NCBI GenBank assembly: GCA_024236415.1 | Contig: JACKKN010000006.1 | Coordinates: 124,001 to 188,000 of the forward strand | Origin: Hyphomicrobiales bacterium | Lineage (GTDB): Bacteria > Pseudomonadota > Alphaproteobacteria > Rhodospirillales > JACKKN01 | Reading direction: 5' to 3' | Length of the DNA stretch: 64,000 nt | Shown: positions 35,852-45,369 of the stretch, one piece after another | How the letters are laid out: the number at the start of each line of letters is the position of its first letter | Position numbering within the stretch: the first letter of the stretch is position 1 | Made by a program: the position numbers and the translations under genes | The notes under the pieces: model-generated | The model's database searches: none | The model's input: the letters and a program-made list of their open reading frames with translations, nothing else | What the model was told of the DNA's origin: nothing

Positions 35852-35864
35852 CGTCCCAGATATT

Positions 35865-35888
35865 CCGGGGGCGTCGGCGCGCCCCCGG
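35865..35888 (+). terminator. Hairpin after ccoP
   Basis: A 9-bp perfect stem CCGGGGGCG / CGCCCCCGG with a 6-base loop begins 14 bases after the ccoP stop. It has no T-run, so termination may be partial. Confidence 0.45.
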
Positions 35889-35949
35889 GACCGTGCCGGG
35901 GGGCCGCGCCGGCGCGGAAAATCCTTCACCGGGGGTCGGAAACCCTGGA

Positions 35950-35971
35950 TATATCAGAAGTCGCTGATATA
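35950..35971. promoter_or_regulatory. Palindrome TATATCAG-N6-CTGATATA overlapping the ccoG -10
   Basis: An 8-bp perfect inverted repeat around AAGTCG. Its right arm merges into a perfect TATAAT (35968-35973) about 130 bases before ccoG, while the -35 is poor. This looks like an operator that controls a separate ccoGHIS promoter. Confidence 0.55.
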
Positions 35972-36104
35972 ATAGCGGCACAAAATTCGGCGGGGGGAGG
36001 TTTTCCAGGCGGCGCGCGTCTGCGAAACTCCCCCCGAACCTTGTTGCTAGGCGGCGCGCGGGCGTGTTCGTCCGGTCGCCGCGCCCTTCGAAGACGGATT
36101 GAAG

Positions 36105-37571
<1,467 letters not shown>

Positions 37572-37581
37572 GACGGGCGCC

Positions 37582-38076
37582 GTGACCGCCATGGCCCGCA
37601 AGCGCCCCGACGGCTGGTGGTACCCGTGGATCTACGTCGGCGGCATGCTGCTGGTGATCGTCGTCAACGGGCTGCTGATCTTCTACGCCGTCCATACCTT
37701 CACCGGCCTGACCACCGATCACACCTACCGCAAGGGCCTGGCCTACAACGACGCCATCGCCGGGGCCAAGGCCCAGGAGGAGATGGGGTGGCACGTGGCG
37801 CTACGGTTCACCCCCGACGGCACCGGCCACGGCGGCGCGGTCGAGGTGTCGTTCCGCGACCACGACGGCAGGGCGGTGCCGGGGCTGCGGGTCGAGGCCC
37901 GCTACGTGCGCCCCACCCACCAGGGCTACGACGGCCGGGTGGCGCTGGACGACCGCGGCGACGGCCGCTACGGCGGCCACCTGCCCCTGCCCCTGCCCGG
38001 GCAGTGGAACCTGCGCCTGCACGCCCTGGGCCAGGGCGTCGCCTACCAGTACAACCGGAAGATTCAGGCCCCCTGA
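37582..38076 (+). CDS. ccoH: FixH/CcoH family protein
   Basis: A 164-residue membrane-anchored assembly factor for cbb3 oxidase. One N-terminal membrane segment (WIYVGGMLLVIVVNGLLIFYAV) is followed by the family motif YRKGLAYNDAIAGAKAQEEMGW and a periplasmic beta-rich domain ending in WNLRLHALGQG. The GTG start has AGGA 8 bases upstream; an ATG three codons later is possible. It sits between ccoG and ccoI as usual. Confidence 0.88.
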   Translation: MTAMARKRPDGWWYPWIYVGGMLLVIVVNGLLIFYAVHTFTGLTTDHTYRKGLAYNDAIAGAKAQEEMGWHVALRFTPDGTGHGGAVEVSFRDHDGRAVPGLRVEARYVRPTHQGYDGRVALDDRGDGRYGGHLPLPLPGQWNLRLHALGQGVAYQYNRKIQAP

Positions 38077-38129
38077 CTCGGGCCCCGTGATACAGTCGGC
38101 ATCGCTTGGCGGCGCCGACGGAACACCCC

Positions 38130-40497
38130 ATGGACCAGTGCCTTCACTGCGGACTCGACATCCCCGCGACCGGTTCCACGGCCGCCGACGGGGCCCGCTT
38201 CTGCTGCCACGGCTGCGAGGCCGCCTACGCCCTGGTCCAGGGCATGGGGCTGGACCGGTACTACCAGCGCCGCTGCCTGGACCCCGAGGCCCGGCCCCTG
38301 CGCCCCGACGACGAGGCCGGGCCGGTGGACTATTCGGCCCACGTGCTGGATGCCGGCGACGGCATCGCCGAGCTGCACCTGATGGTCGAGGGCATCCAGT
38401 GCGCCGCCTGCGTGTGGCTGATCGAGACCGTGCTGGCGCGCCAGCCGGGCGTGACCGGCGCGCGGGTCAACATGACCACCCGGCGCCTGGTCCTGCGCTG
38501 GCGCGCCGACGCGGCCACCGCCGCCGGCCTGATCGCGCCGGTGGCGGCGCTGGGCTACCGCCTGGTGCCCTACGACCCCGCGGTCCTGGGCCAGGAGACC
38601 GAGAAGGCGGCCCGCGAGCTGCTGCGCGCCATGGCCGTGGCCGGCTTCGCCGCCGGCAACGTGATGCTGCTGTCGGTGTCGGTCTGGGCCGGGTACAGCC
38701 AGGGCATGGGCGCGGCGACGCGGGACCTGCTGCACGGGATCTCGGCGCTCATCGCGCTGCCCGCCATCGCCTACGCCGGGCGGCCGTTCTACCGCTCGGC
38801 CCTGGGGGCCCTGGCCGGCGGGCGGGTGAACATGGACGTGCCCATCTCCCTGGCCGTGATCCTGGCCGCGGCCATGAGCCTGTTCGAGACCGCCAGCCAC
38901 GGCCAGCACGCCTATTTCGATTCCGCCGTCACCCTGCTGTTCTTCCTGCTGGTGGGCCGGTACCTGGACCGCCGCGCCCGCGGCCGGGCCCGGGCCACGG
39001 CCGAACAGCTTCTGACCCTGGGCGCCGCCGCCGTGACCGTGGTCGAGGCCGACGGCGCGCACCGCCTGGTGGCGCCCAATCAGGTGCGCGGCGGCATGGC
39101 CGTGTTCGCCGCCGCCGGCGACCGCCTGGCCGTGGACGGGGTGGTCGAGACCGGCAGCAGCGACCTGGACACCAGCCTGATCACCGGCGAGACCGTGCCG
39201 GTTTCCGTCGGCCCCGGCGACCGGGTGTTCGCCGGCACCCTGAACATGTCCGGCCCCCTGACCGTGCGCGCCGCCGCCGTCGGCGAGGGCACCCTGCTGG
39301 CCGAGATCGTACGCCTGATGGAAACCGCCGAACAGGGCCGCGCCCGGTACGTGGCGGTGGCCGACCGGGTGGCCCGCTGGTACGCCCCGGTGGTGCACGG
39401 CCTGGCGGCGGCGACCTTCCTGGGCTGGTGGGGGCTGGCGGGCGCGGCGTGGCAGGACTCGCTGCTGACCGCCATCTCGGTGCTGATCATCACCTGCCCC
39501 TGCGCCCTGGGCCTGGCCGTGCCGGTGGTCCAGGTCATCGCCAGCGGCCGCCTGCTGCGCCAGGGCATCCTGCTGAAATCGGCCACGGCGCTGGAACGCC
39601 TGGCCCGGGTGGACACGGTGGTGTTCGACAAGACCGGCACCCTGACCCGGGGCCGGCCCGAGCTGCTGGACCCCGGGTCCCTGGACCCCGCCGACCTGCG
39701 CCTGGCCGGGGCCCTGGCCGGGGCCAGCCGGCATCCCCTGGCCCGCGCCGTGCACCGCGCCGCCGGCACGCCGCCGGTGCCCGAGGGCGTGCGCGAGGAG
39801 CCGGGCCGCGGCCTGGCCCGCCGGGACGCCGACGGCGAGACGCGCCTGGGCAGCCGCGACTGGTGCGGCGACCCGGCGCGCGCCGCCCGCGGCGGGGCCC
39901 GAGCTGTGGCTGGCCCGGCCCGGGGCGGCGCCGGTGCCGTTCCGCTTCGCCGACGCGCCGCGGGACGACGCGGCCGCCGTGGCCGCCGGCCTGGCCCGCG
40001 GCGGCTATGGCCTCGAACTGCTGTCGGGGGACCGCGAGCCGGCGGTCGAGGCGGTGGCGCAGGCGGTGGGCATCGCCGCCTGGCGGGCGCGGCAGACCCC
40101 GGCCGGCAAGTGCGACCGCCTGGCCGACCTGGCCGCCGCCGGGCGCCGGGTGCTGATGGTCGGCGACGGCCTGAACGACGCCCCGGCCCTGGCCGCGGCC
40201 AGCGTCTCCATGTCCCCGTCCACCGCCGTGGACGTCAGCCAGACCGCCGCCGACGTGGTGTTCCAGGGCGACCGCCTGGCCCCGGTGGCCGAGGCGCTGG
40301 CGGTGGCCCGGCGCGCCGACCGCCTGGTGAAGCAGAACTTCGCCCTGGCCTTCCTGTACAACGCCGTCACCGTGCCCCTGGCGGTGGCCGGCTTCGTCAC
40401 CCCGCTGGTGGCGGCGGCGGCCATGTCGGCCTCGTCCCTGGTGGTTATCCTGAATGCGTTGCGGCTGGCGCGCAGACACCGTACAACGGCGCCGTGA
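38130..40497 (+). pseudogene. ccoI: Copper-translocating P-type ATPase CcoI (FixI), frameshifted
   Basis: Copper exporter that supplies copper to cbb3 oxidase. The first frame encodes the N-terminal cysteine motifs (CLHCGLD, CCHGCEAAY), the HMA domain with GIQCAACVW, transmembrane helices with the CPC motif (TCPCALGL) and the phosphorylation loop DKTGTLT, up to about position 39896. The next frame takes over with ELWLARPGAAPVPFRFAD and the hinge GDGLNDAPAL and final helices. An extra G in the GGGG run at 39894-39897 explains the break. All catalytic motifs are otherwise intact, so either the gene was recently inactivated or the assembly has an indel. Its stop overlaps the ccoS start. Confidence 0.82.
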
Positions 40498-40706
40498 ACA
40501 CGCTCCTGCTCCTGATCCCCGCCGCCCTGCTGCTGGGCCTGGTCGGGCTGCTGGCCTTCCTGTGGGCCCTGCGGTCGGGCCAGTTCGACGACCTGGACGG
40601 CGCCGCCAACCGCATCCTGTTCGACGACGACGCGCCGCCGCCCGGGAACGAACAGGGCGCGCAGGCGGACCCGGACGGCGCCGAGCCCGGGGACCGCGCG
40701 CGGTGA
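40494..40706 (+). CDS. ccoS: Cbb3-type oxidase assembly protein CcoS
   Basis: A 70-residue single-span membrane protein. The hydrophobic N-terminus (LLLLIPAALLLGLVGLLAF) is followed by the diagnostic FLWALRSGQFDDLDGAANRILFDDD. It is required for cofactor insertion into CcoN. The GTG start overlaps the ccoI stop (GTGA) and its own stop overlaps the MATE start the same way, so all three are coupled. An acidic, low-complexity tail follows residue 48. Confidence 0.92.
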   Translation: MNTLLLLIPAALLLGLVGLLAFLWALRSGQFDDLDGAANRILFDDDAPPPGNEQGAQADPDGAEPGDRAR

Positions 40707-42025
40707 GGCGCGACCGCCTGCGCCCGATCCTGGACATCTCCCTGCCGGTGGTGGGGGTGATGGCGTCGCAGAACGTGCTCAACCTGATCGACACCGCCAT
40801 GGTCGGCGTGCTGGGCCCGGCGGCCCTGGCCGCCGTGGGGGTGGCCGGCTTCGCCACCTTCATGGTCAACGCCGCGGTCACCGGCCTGTCGCCCGGGGTC
40901 CAGGCCATGGTGGCGCGGCGCAAGGGCGAGGGCAACAGCGCCGAGATGGCCCTGCCCCTGAACGGCGGCCTGCTGCTGGCCCTGGCCGTGGGGCTGCCGC
41001 TGACGGCGCTGTCCCTGTGGCTGGCCGCCGACATCATGGCCCTGCTGAACCCCGACCCGGCGGTGCGCGACGCCGGCACCGGGTACTACCAGGCGCGCCT
41101 GGCCGGGGTCTGTGCCATGGGCATGAACTTCGCCTTCCGCGGCTACTGGGGCGGGGTCGCCATGACCCGCGTCTACCTGCGCACCATCCTGATGGTGCAC
41201 GCCCTGAACGTGGTCCTGAACTACCTGCTCATCTTCGGCAAGTTCGGCTTCCCCGAGCTGGGCGCCACCGGCGCCGGGGTCGCCTCGACCATCGCCATCT
41301 ACGTGGGCACGGCCCTGCATTTCCTGTGGGCGGCGCGGCTGGCGCGGGGCAACGGGTTCCTGCACGGCCTGCCGCGCGGCGGGTCGCTCGGCCGGCTGGT
41401 GCGGCTGGCCCTGCCGACCATGGTGCAGCAGGCCCTGTTCGCCGCCGGCCTGACCGCCATGTTCTGGATCGTCGGCCAGGTGGGCACGGCCCAGGTGGCG
41501 GCCTCGTCGGTGATCGTCAACATCCTGCTGGTGGTGCTGCTGCCGGCCATCGCCTTCGGCCTGGCCGCCACCTCGCTGGTGGGCCAGGCCTTGGGCCGCG
41601 GCGAGCCCGAGGACGCCCACGCCTGGGGCTGGGACGTGGTCAAGGTCGGCGTGGCGGTGACCGGGATCGCCGGCGTCGCCATGGTGGCGCTGCCGGGGCT
41701 GCTGCTGGCGGGTTTCATCCACGACCCGGCGGTGGTCGAGATCGGCGTCCCGGCCCTGCGCCTGGGCGGGGTGACGGTGGTCGCCGACGGGGTCGGTATG
41801 GTGCTGATGCACGCCCTGCTGGGGGCCGGCGCGGCGCGGGCGGTGCTGGCCGTGGCGACCGGGACCCAGTGGCTGATCGGCCTGCCCCTGGCCTGGCTGA
41901 CCGGGGCCTACCTGGGCCTCGGCCTGGTGGCCATCTGGGGCTGCTTCGCCGGCTACCGGATCCTGCAGGCGGCCATCTTCGCGGTGCTGTGGTCGCGCCG
42001 CGGCTGGGCCGCCATCAAGGTTTAG
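40703..42025 (+). CDS. MATE family efflux transporter
   Basis: A 440-residue, 12-helix membrane exporter of the multidrug and toxic compound extrusion family. The N-half begins LRPILDISLPVVGVMASQNVLNLIDTAMVG and the C-half LVRLALPTMVQQALFAAGLTAMFWIVGQVG, the duplicated MatE repeats. The GTG start overlaps the ccoS stop, so it is read in the ccoGHIS operon, though it is not a known oxidase assembly factor. The substrate is unknown. Its 3' end overlaps the convergent dehydrogenase gene by 11 bases. Confidence 0.87.
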   Translation: MRRDRLRPILDISLPVVGVMASQNVLNLIDTAMVGVLGPAALAAVGVAGFATFMVNAAVTGLSPGVQAMVARRKGEGNSAEMALPLNGGLLLALAVGLPLTALSLWLAADIMALLNPDPAVRDAGTGYYQARLAGVCAMGMNFAFRGYWGGVAMTRVYLRTILMVHALNVVLNYLLIFGKFGFPELGATGAGVASTIAIYVGTALHFLWAARLARGNGFLHGLPRGGSLGRLVRLALPTMVQQALFAAGLTAMFWIVGQVGTAQVAASSVIVNILLVVLLPAIAFGLAATSLVGQALGRGEPEDAHAWGWDVVKVGVAVTGIAGVAMVALPGLLLAGFIHDPAVVEIGVPALRLGGVTVVADGVGMVLMHALLGAGAARAVLAVATGTQWLIGLPLAWLTGAYLGLGLVAIWGCFAGYRILQAAIFAVLWSRRGWAAIKV

Positions 42026-43172
42026 AATAGGTGATGCGGTACACCACCCCGGCGTAGTCGTCGGACACCAGCAGCGACCCGTCCGGGTGTCCGGCCACGT
42101 CCACCGGCCGGCCCCAGCGGCCGCCGTCCTCCAGCAGCCAGCCCTCGGCCCACTTTTCGGCCGCCAGCACCCGGCCCGACGGGTCCATGCGGATGCGCAT
42201 CAGGCGGTATCCGTCGGGCTCGGTGCGGTTCCAGGACCCGTGCTGGGCGACGAAGGCGTCGCTGCGGTACTCGGCCGGGAACATGGCGCCGCGGTAGAAG
42301 TGCAGGCCCAGGGCCGCCACATGGGCGCCGAAGGCCACCACCGGCGGCACCGCGTCGGCCGGCGGCGTGTCGTCGCGGAACTGCGGCGTGCGCGCGGTGC
42401 CGCCGCCGTACCAGGGATAGCCGAAGGTCAGCCCCGCCCGCGGCGCGTGGTTCAGCTCGTCGGGCGGGCGGTCGTCGCCCATGTTGTCGGCGCCGTTGTC
42501 GGTGAAGAACAGCTCGCCGGTGGCCGGATGGAAGGCCAGGCCCACGGAATTGCGGATGCCGCGGGCGAAGACCTGGGGCCGGTCGAAGGGCGGGGCGAAG
42601 CGCAGGATGGTCCCCTCCAACCCGCGCGGCATGCAGATGTTGCACGGCGATCCCACGGCCACGTACAGGCTGCCGTCGGGGGCGAAGGCGGCGTCGCGCC
42701 AGCCGTGGGACCGCTTGTCGGGCAGGCCCGTGAACAGCACTTCGGGCGGGCCCAGGGGCAGGCGCAGGGGGGCACGGGCGGCGAACCGCACCAGGCGGGG
42801 CTGCTCGGCCACGTACAGGTACCCGTCGCGCCAGGCGATGCCGTTGGCCACCTTCAGGCCGCGGGCCACGGTCGCCACCTGCTCGGCGGTGCCGTCCCAG
42901 TCGCGGTCGAACACCGCGTGCACGGTGTCGCCCCGGGTGCTGACGAAGACCACCCCCAGGTCCGGCACCGGCACCAGGGACCGGGCCCCGGGCACCCGGG
43001 CGAAGACCTGGGCGGTGAAGCCGGGCGGCAGGCGCAGGCGCGCCAGGTCGTCGGGGTCCGGGCCGGCGGCGGCGGCGGGCCCCATGGCCAGGGCGGCGGC
43101 CAGGGTGATGGCCAGGGTGATGGCCAGGGTGATGGCGCGGATCAGGCGGCTGGGGGCGGAAAGCGGGGTCAT
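42015..43172 (-). CDS. Sorbosone/glucose dehydrogenase-like beta-propeller protein, exported
   Basis: A 385-residue secreted protein of the PQQ-dependent sugar dehydrogenase/L-sorbosone dehydrogenase family. A signal peptide containing three repeated ITLA units leads to cleavage near AAAAG (about 36). The propeller repeats include LRLPPGFTAQVFARVPGARSL, GSPCNICMPRGLEGTILRF, FARGIRNSVGLAFHPATGELFFTDNGADNMGDD and QHGSWNRTEPDGY. It would act in the periplasm on sugars or aldehydes. GGAGG is 8 bases before the chosen ATG. It is a lone gene; PQQ synthesis genes are not in this window. Confidence 0.82.
   Translation of the reverse strand: MTPLSAPSRLIRAITLAITLAITLAAALAMGPAAAAGPDPDDLARLRLPPGFTAQVFARVPGARSLVPVPDLGVVFVSTRGDTVHAVFDRDWDGTAEQVATVARGLKVANGIAWRDGYLYVAEQPRLVRFAARAPLRLPLGPPEVLFTGLPDKRSHGWRDAAFAPDGSLYVAVGSPCNICMPRGLEGTILRFAPPFDRPQVFARGIRNSVGLAFHPATGELFFTDNGADNMGDDRPPDELNHAPRAGLTFGYPWYGGGTARTPQFRDDTPPADAVPPVVAFGAHVAALGLHFYRGAMFPAEYRSDAFVAQHGSWNRTEPDGYRLMRIRMDPSGRVLAAEKWAEGWLLEDGGRWGRPVDVAGHPDGSLLVSDDYAGVVYRITYSKP
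43098..43133. repeat. Three tandem 12-bp repeats inside the signal peptide
   Basis: GGCCAGGGTGAT occurs three times without change. On the minus strand it encodes repeated ITLA in the hydrophobic core of the signal peptide, an in-frame unit that could gain or lose copies by slippage. Confidence 0.85.
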
Positions 43173-43221
43173 GGCAAACACCTCCGACCCCTGATGTTGC
43201 GACGATCGCCGGCCCAGGCAA

Positions 43222-43253
43222 GAAAAAAGCGCGGCCCGTTTTGCGGGCCGCGC
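43222..43253 (-). terminator. Intrinsic terminator of the FadL-like gene
   Basis: On the minus strand a 10-bp GC stem (GCGCGGCCCG and its complement, loop of 5) is followed by six T. It begins 33 bases after the porin stop. Confidence 0.87.
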
Positions 43254-43285
43254 CGGATCGCGCCTCCGGGTCGGAGGGAAAGGTG

Positions 43286-44539
43286 TTACCAGCTATAGGT
43301 CCAGCTCAGGCCCAGGTCGTGCTGGTCCATGCGCAGGACCACCTGGTCGCCGCCGAAGGCCGCCGGGGCCGTGCCGGCCTGGTGGTTCTCGAAGGCCCGG
43401 GTGTAGGCGAAGCTGATCTTGTTGTGTTCGTTGATGGTGTAGGTGGCGCCGATGCTGGCGTGGGTGCGCACGATGCCCGGGGCGATGACGTTGAACAGGA
43501 TCTCGCTGGGCTCGAAGGTCTGCGAATTGTGGCTGATGCCGGCGCGCAGGGTCAGGTTGTCGGTCGCCTCCCACTGCAGGCCGGCCTTGACCACCGACAT
43601 GGTGTCCCAGCCGAAGCCGGCGCCCTGGTCCGAGCCCAGGGCGAAGGGCAGGGCGGCGCCGCTGTTGGCGATGGCCGGGATCTGGCCGTAGAAGATGGCC
43701 TGGAAGTCGGCCGACAGGGTCCAGCCCGGCAGGAACTCGACGGCGATGCCGGCGTTGAACACGGGCGGCACGTCCATGTCGCCCTGCTCCGCGAACAGGC
43801 CGCTGTACTTGTCGAAGCGCGTCATGAACATGCGGCTGAAGTAGGCCAGGCCGACGGTCACCTCGTCGCTCAGCTTGCCCTGGTAGCCGACGGCGATGCC
43901 GCCGCCGTAGGACAGGTCATAGCCGCGGTCGGTGACGTTGCCGGGCCGGGTCGAGAAGGCGGCCGTGGCGAAGGGGGACAGGCCCTCGGCCTTGAAGCGC
44001 TGCACCGCCAGCACCGGGGTGATGCCGAACACGTGGCCCGGCAGGACCTCGCGGGCGTAGGTCAGGCCGATGAACATCTGCGACAGGTCGACCCCGGTGG
44101 GCCGGCTCGGCCCGCCGTAGACGGAGATGTTGTACTCGGTGTTCATGCCGCCGTTGCCGCCCACCGACAGGCCGATGGAGCTCTTGTCGTCCAGCATGTA
44201 GTTGATGCCGAATTCGGGCACCAGGAACAGCTTGTTGCCGCTGTCCTGGTTCGGGCCGCGCGGCGGAACGAAGGCGCCCAGCGACGAATAGCCGCGGTCG
44301 GGCATGAAGGCCGACACGCCGACGTCGACGCGGTTGCCCTGCTTCAGCATGCCGGCGGGGTTGCTGCCGGCGGCCAGGGAATCCTGGCTGTTGGCCGTGA
44401 CGGCGCCGGCCAGGGCCTTGGCGTTGATGCCGAAACCGTGGCTGAACATGCCGTTGGTGGCCAGGGCCGCGGACGAGGCCAGGCAGGTGGTCGTGATCAC
44501 CGCTGCGGCCAGGCGCAGCGGTTGGACGTGCTTGAGCAT
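43286..44539 (-). CDS. OmpP1/FadL family outer-membrane transport protein
   Basis: A 417-residue beta-barrel. The signal peptide (LRLAAAVITTTCLASSAALA) is followed by the family start TNGMFSHGFGINAKALAGA and the hatch motif SNPAGMLKQGNRVDVGV; the chain then shows alternating amphipathic strands and ends in an aromatic W-T-Y-S-W as outer-membrane proteins do. The family takes up long-chain fatty acids and other hydrophobic compounds. GGAGGGG is 8 bases before the ATG. It has its own AT-rich promoter region and terminator. Confidence 0.9.
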   Translation of the reverse strand: MLKHVQPLRLAAAVITTTCLASSAALATNGMFSHGFGINAKALAGAVTANSQDSLAAGSNPAGMLKQGNRVDVGVSAFMPDRGYSSLGAFVPPRGPNQDSGNKLFLVPEFGINYMLDDKSSIGLSVGGNGGMNTEYNISVYGGPSRPTGVDLSQMFIGLTYAREVLPGHVFGITPVLAVQRFKAEGLSPFATAAFSTRPGNVTDRGYDLSYGGGIAVGYQGKLSDEVTVGLAYFSRMFMTRFDKYSGLFAEQGDMDVPPVFNAGIAVEFLPGWTLSADFQAIFYGQIPAIANSGAALPFALGSDQGAGFGWDTMSVVKAGLQWEATDNLTLRAGISHNSQTFEPSEILFNVIAPGIVRTHASIGATYTINEHNKISFAYTRAFENHQAGTAPAAFGGDQVVLRMDQHDLGLSWTYSW

Positions 44540-44621
44540 ATGTGTTTCCCCTCCAACTCCACGGGTGTGACCCGTTTTCGACATTGTTGTTTTTTGGCCG
44601 GGTCGACCTGAATTCATGGGT

Positions 44622-44651
44622 ATATTAGAATAACTTAAATTATCGAAACAA
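44622..44651 (-). promoter_or_regulatory. Candidate promoter of the FadL-like gene
   Basis: TTGTTT and TAATAT with an 18-base spacer on the minus strand, in an unusually AT-rich stretch. The FNR-like TTGAC-N4-TTCAA at 44660-44673 lies upstream of its -35. Confidence 0.42.
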
Positions 44652-44777
44652 GAGAATTCTTGACCTTTTTCAAGTATCCATAAAGAAAGCCCCCCGCATG
44701 ATGTAAATATGCAACAATGAAAACCTACCCTTTCAGGTAGTCATGCCGGACTTTTGGTGGAAACGGGGGATTGATTT

Positions 44778-45287
44778 TCAATCGCCGCCTTTTGGCGGCG
44801 GCATGTCCCAGGGGAAATCGACCCACAAGTCCTGGTCCACGTCTTCCACATAGGTGTCCACGTAGGGCCGGCCGAAGGGCTTGGCGTAGAGGGTGGCGAA
44901 ATGGGCCTTGGGCAGCATGTTGCGCACCGCCTCGGCGGTGGCGCCGGTGTCCACCAGGTCGTCCACCAGCAGCCAGCAGTGGCCGCCGTCGTCGATCGAG
45001 CCGGCGACCCCCTTGTGGATCACCAGGTTGCCGCGGGTCTCCACGTCGTGGCGGACCTCGCCGCGGTAGCTGGACACGCAGACGGTCTCGATCACCTTCA
45101 GGTCCAGCTCGCGGGCCACCAGCACCGCCGGCACCAGGCCGCCGACCGAGATGGCGATCACGCCGCGCCAGCCGCCGTCGGCGGGGGCCAGGGCGCGCAG
45201 GCGCGCGCCCAGGGCGGCGGCGTCGCGGTGGATCCGACCCCAGGTGAAGGCGTGGCGCTTGGGCGGGGTGCTGTTCTGTTGGGTCAT
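44778..45287 (-). CDS. gpt: Xanthine-guanine phosphoribosyltransferase
   Basis: Purine salvage enzyme joining xanthine, guanine or hypoxanthine to PRPP, 169 residues. The Gpt N-terminus (HAFTWGRIHRDAAALGARL), the ISVGGLVPAVLVAREL segment, the PRPP motif LLVDDLVDTGATAEAVR (about 108-124) and the KPFGRPYVDTYVEDV...DFPWDM end are family-specific. Cytosolic or membrane-associated. It starts only 20 bases after a strong terminator hairpin that ends the upstream lipoprotein gene, so its expression needs explaining. Confidence 0.9.
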   Translation of the reverse strand: MTQQNSTPPKRHAFTWGRIHRDAAALGARLRALAPADGGWRGVIAISVGGLVPAVLVARELDLKVIETVCVSSYRGEVRHDVETRGNLVIHKGVAGSIDDGGHCWLLVDDLVDTGATAEAVRNMLPKAHFATLYAKPFGRPYVDTYVEDVDQDLWVDFPWDMPPPKGGD

Positions 45288-45306
45288 TTGGCCGTCCGCG
45301 GGCAGT

Positions 45307-45329
45307 AAAAAGCCGGCGCGGGCGCCGGC
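45307..45329 (-). terminator. Intrinsic terminator between the lipoprotein gene and gpt
   Basis: On the minus strand GCCGGC-N6-GCCGGC (or an 8-bp stem with GC extension) is followed by five T. It lies 40 bases after the lipoprotein stop and directly upstream of gpt, so it may end the first transcript or attenuate a gpt leader. Confidence 0.75.
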
Positions 45330-45369
45330 TTTCGGGGTTGGTCGTCGCGGCCCGTCACCACAGGTGCCG

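Noticed and set aside
32456..35929. Roughly 1150-codon minus-strand open frame opposite ccoNOQP
   Set aside because: No motifs and purely the reverse of conserved oxidase genes.
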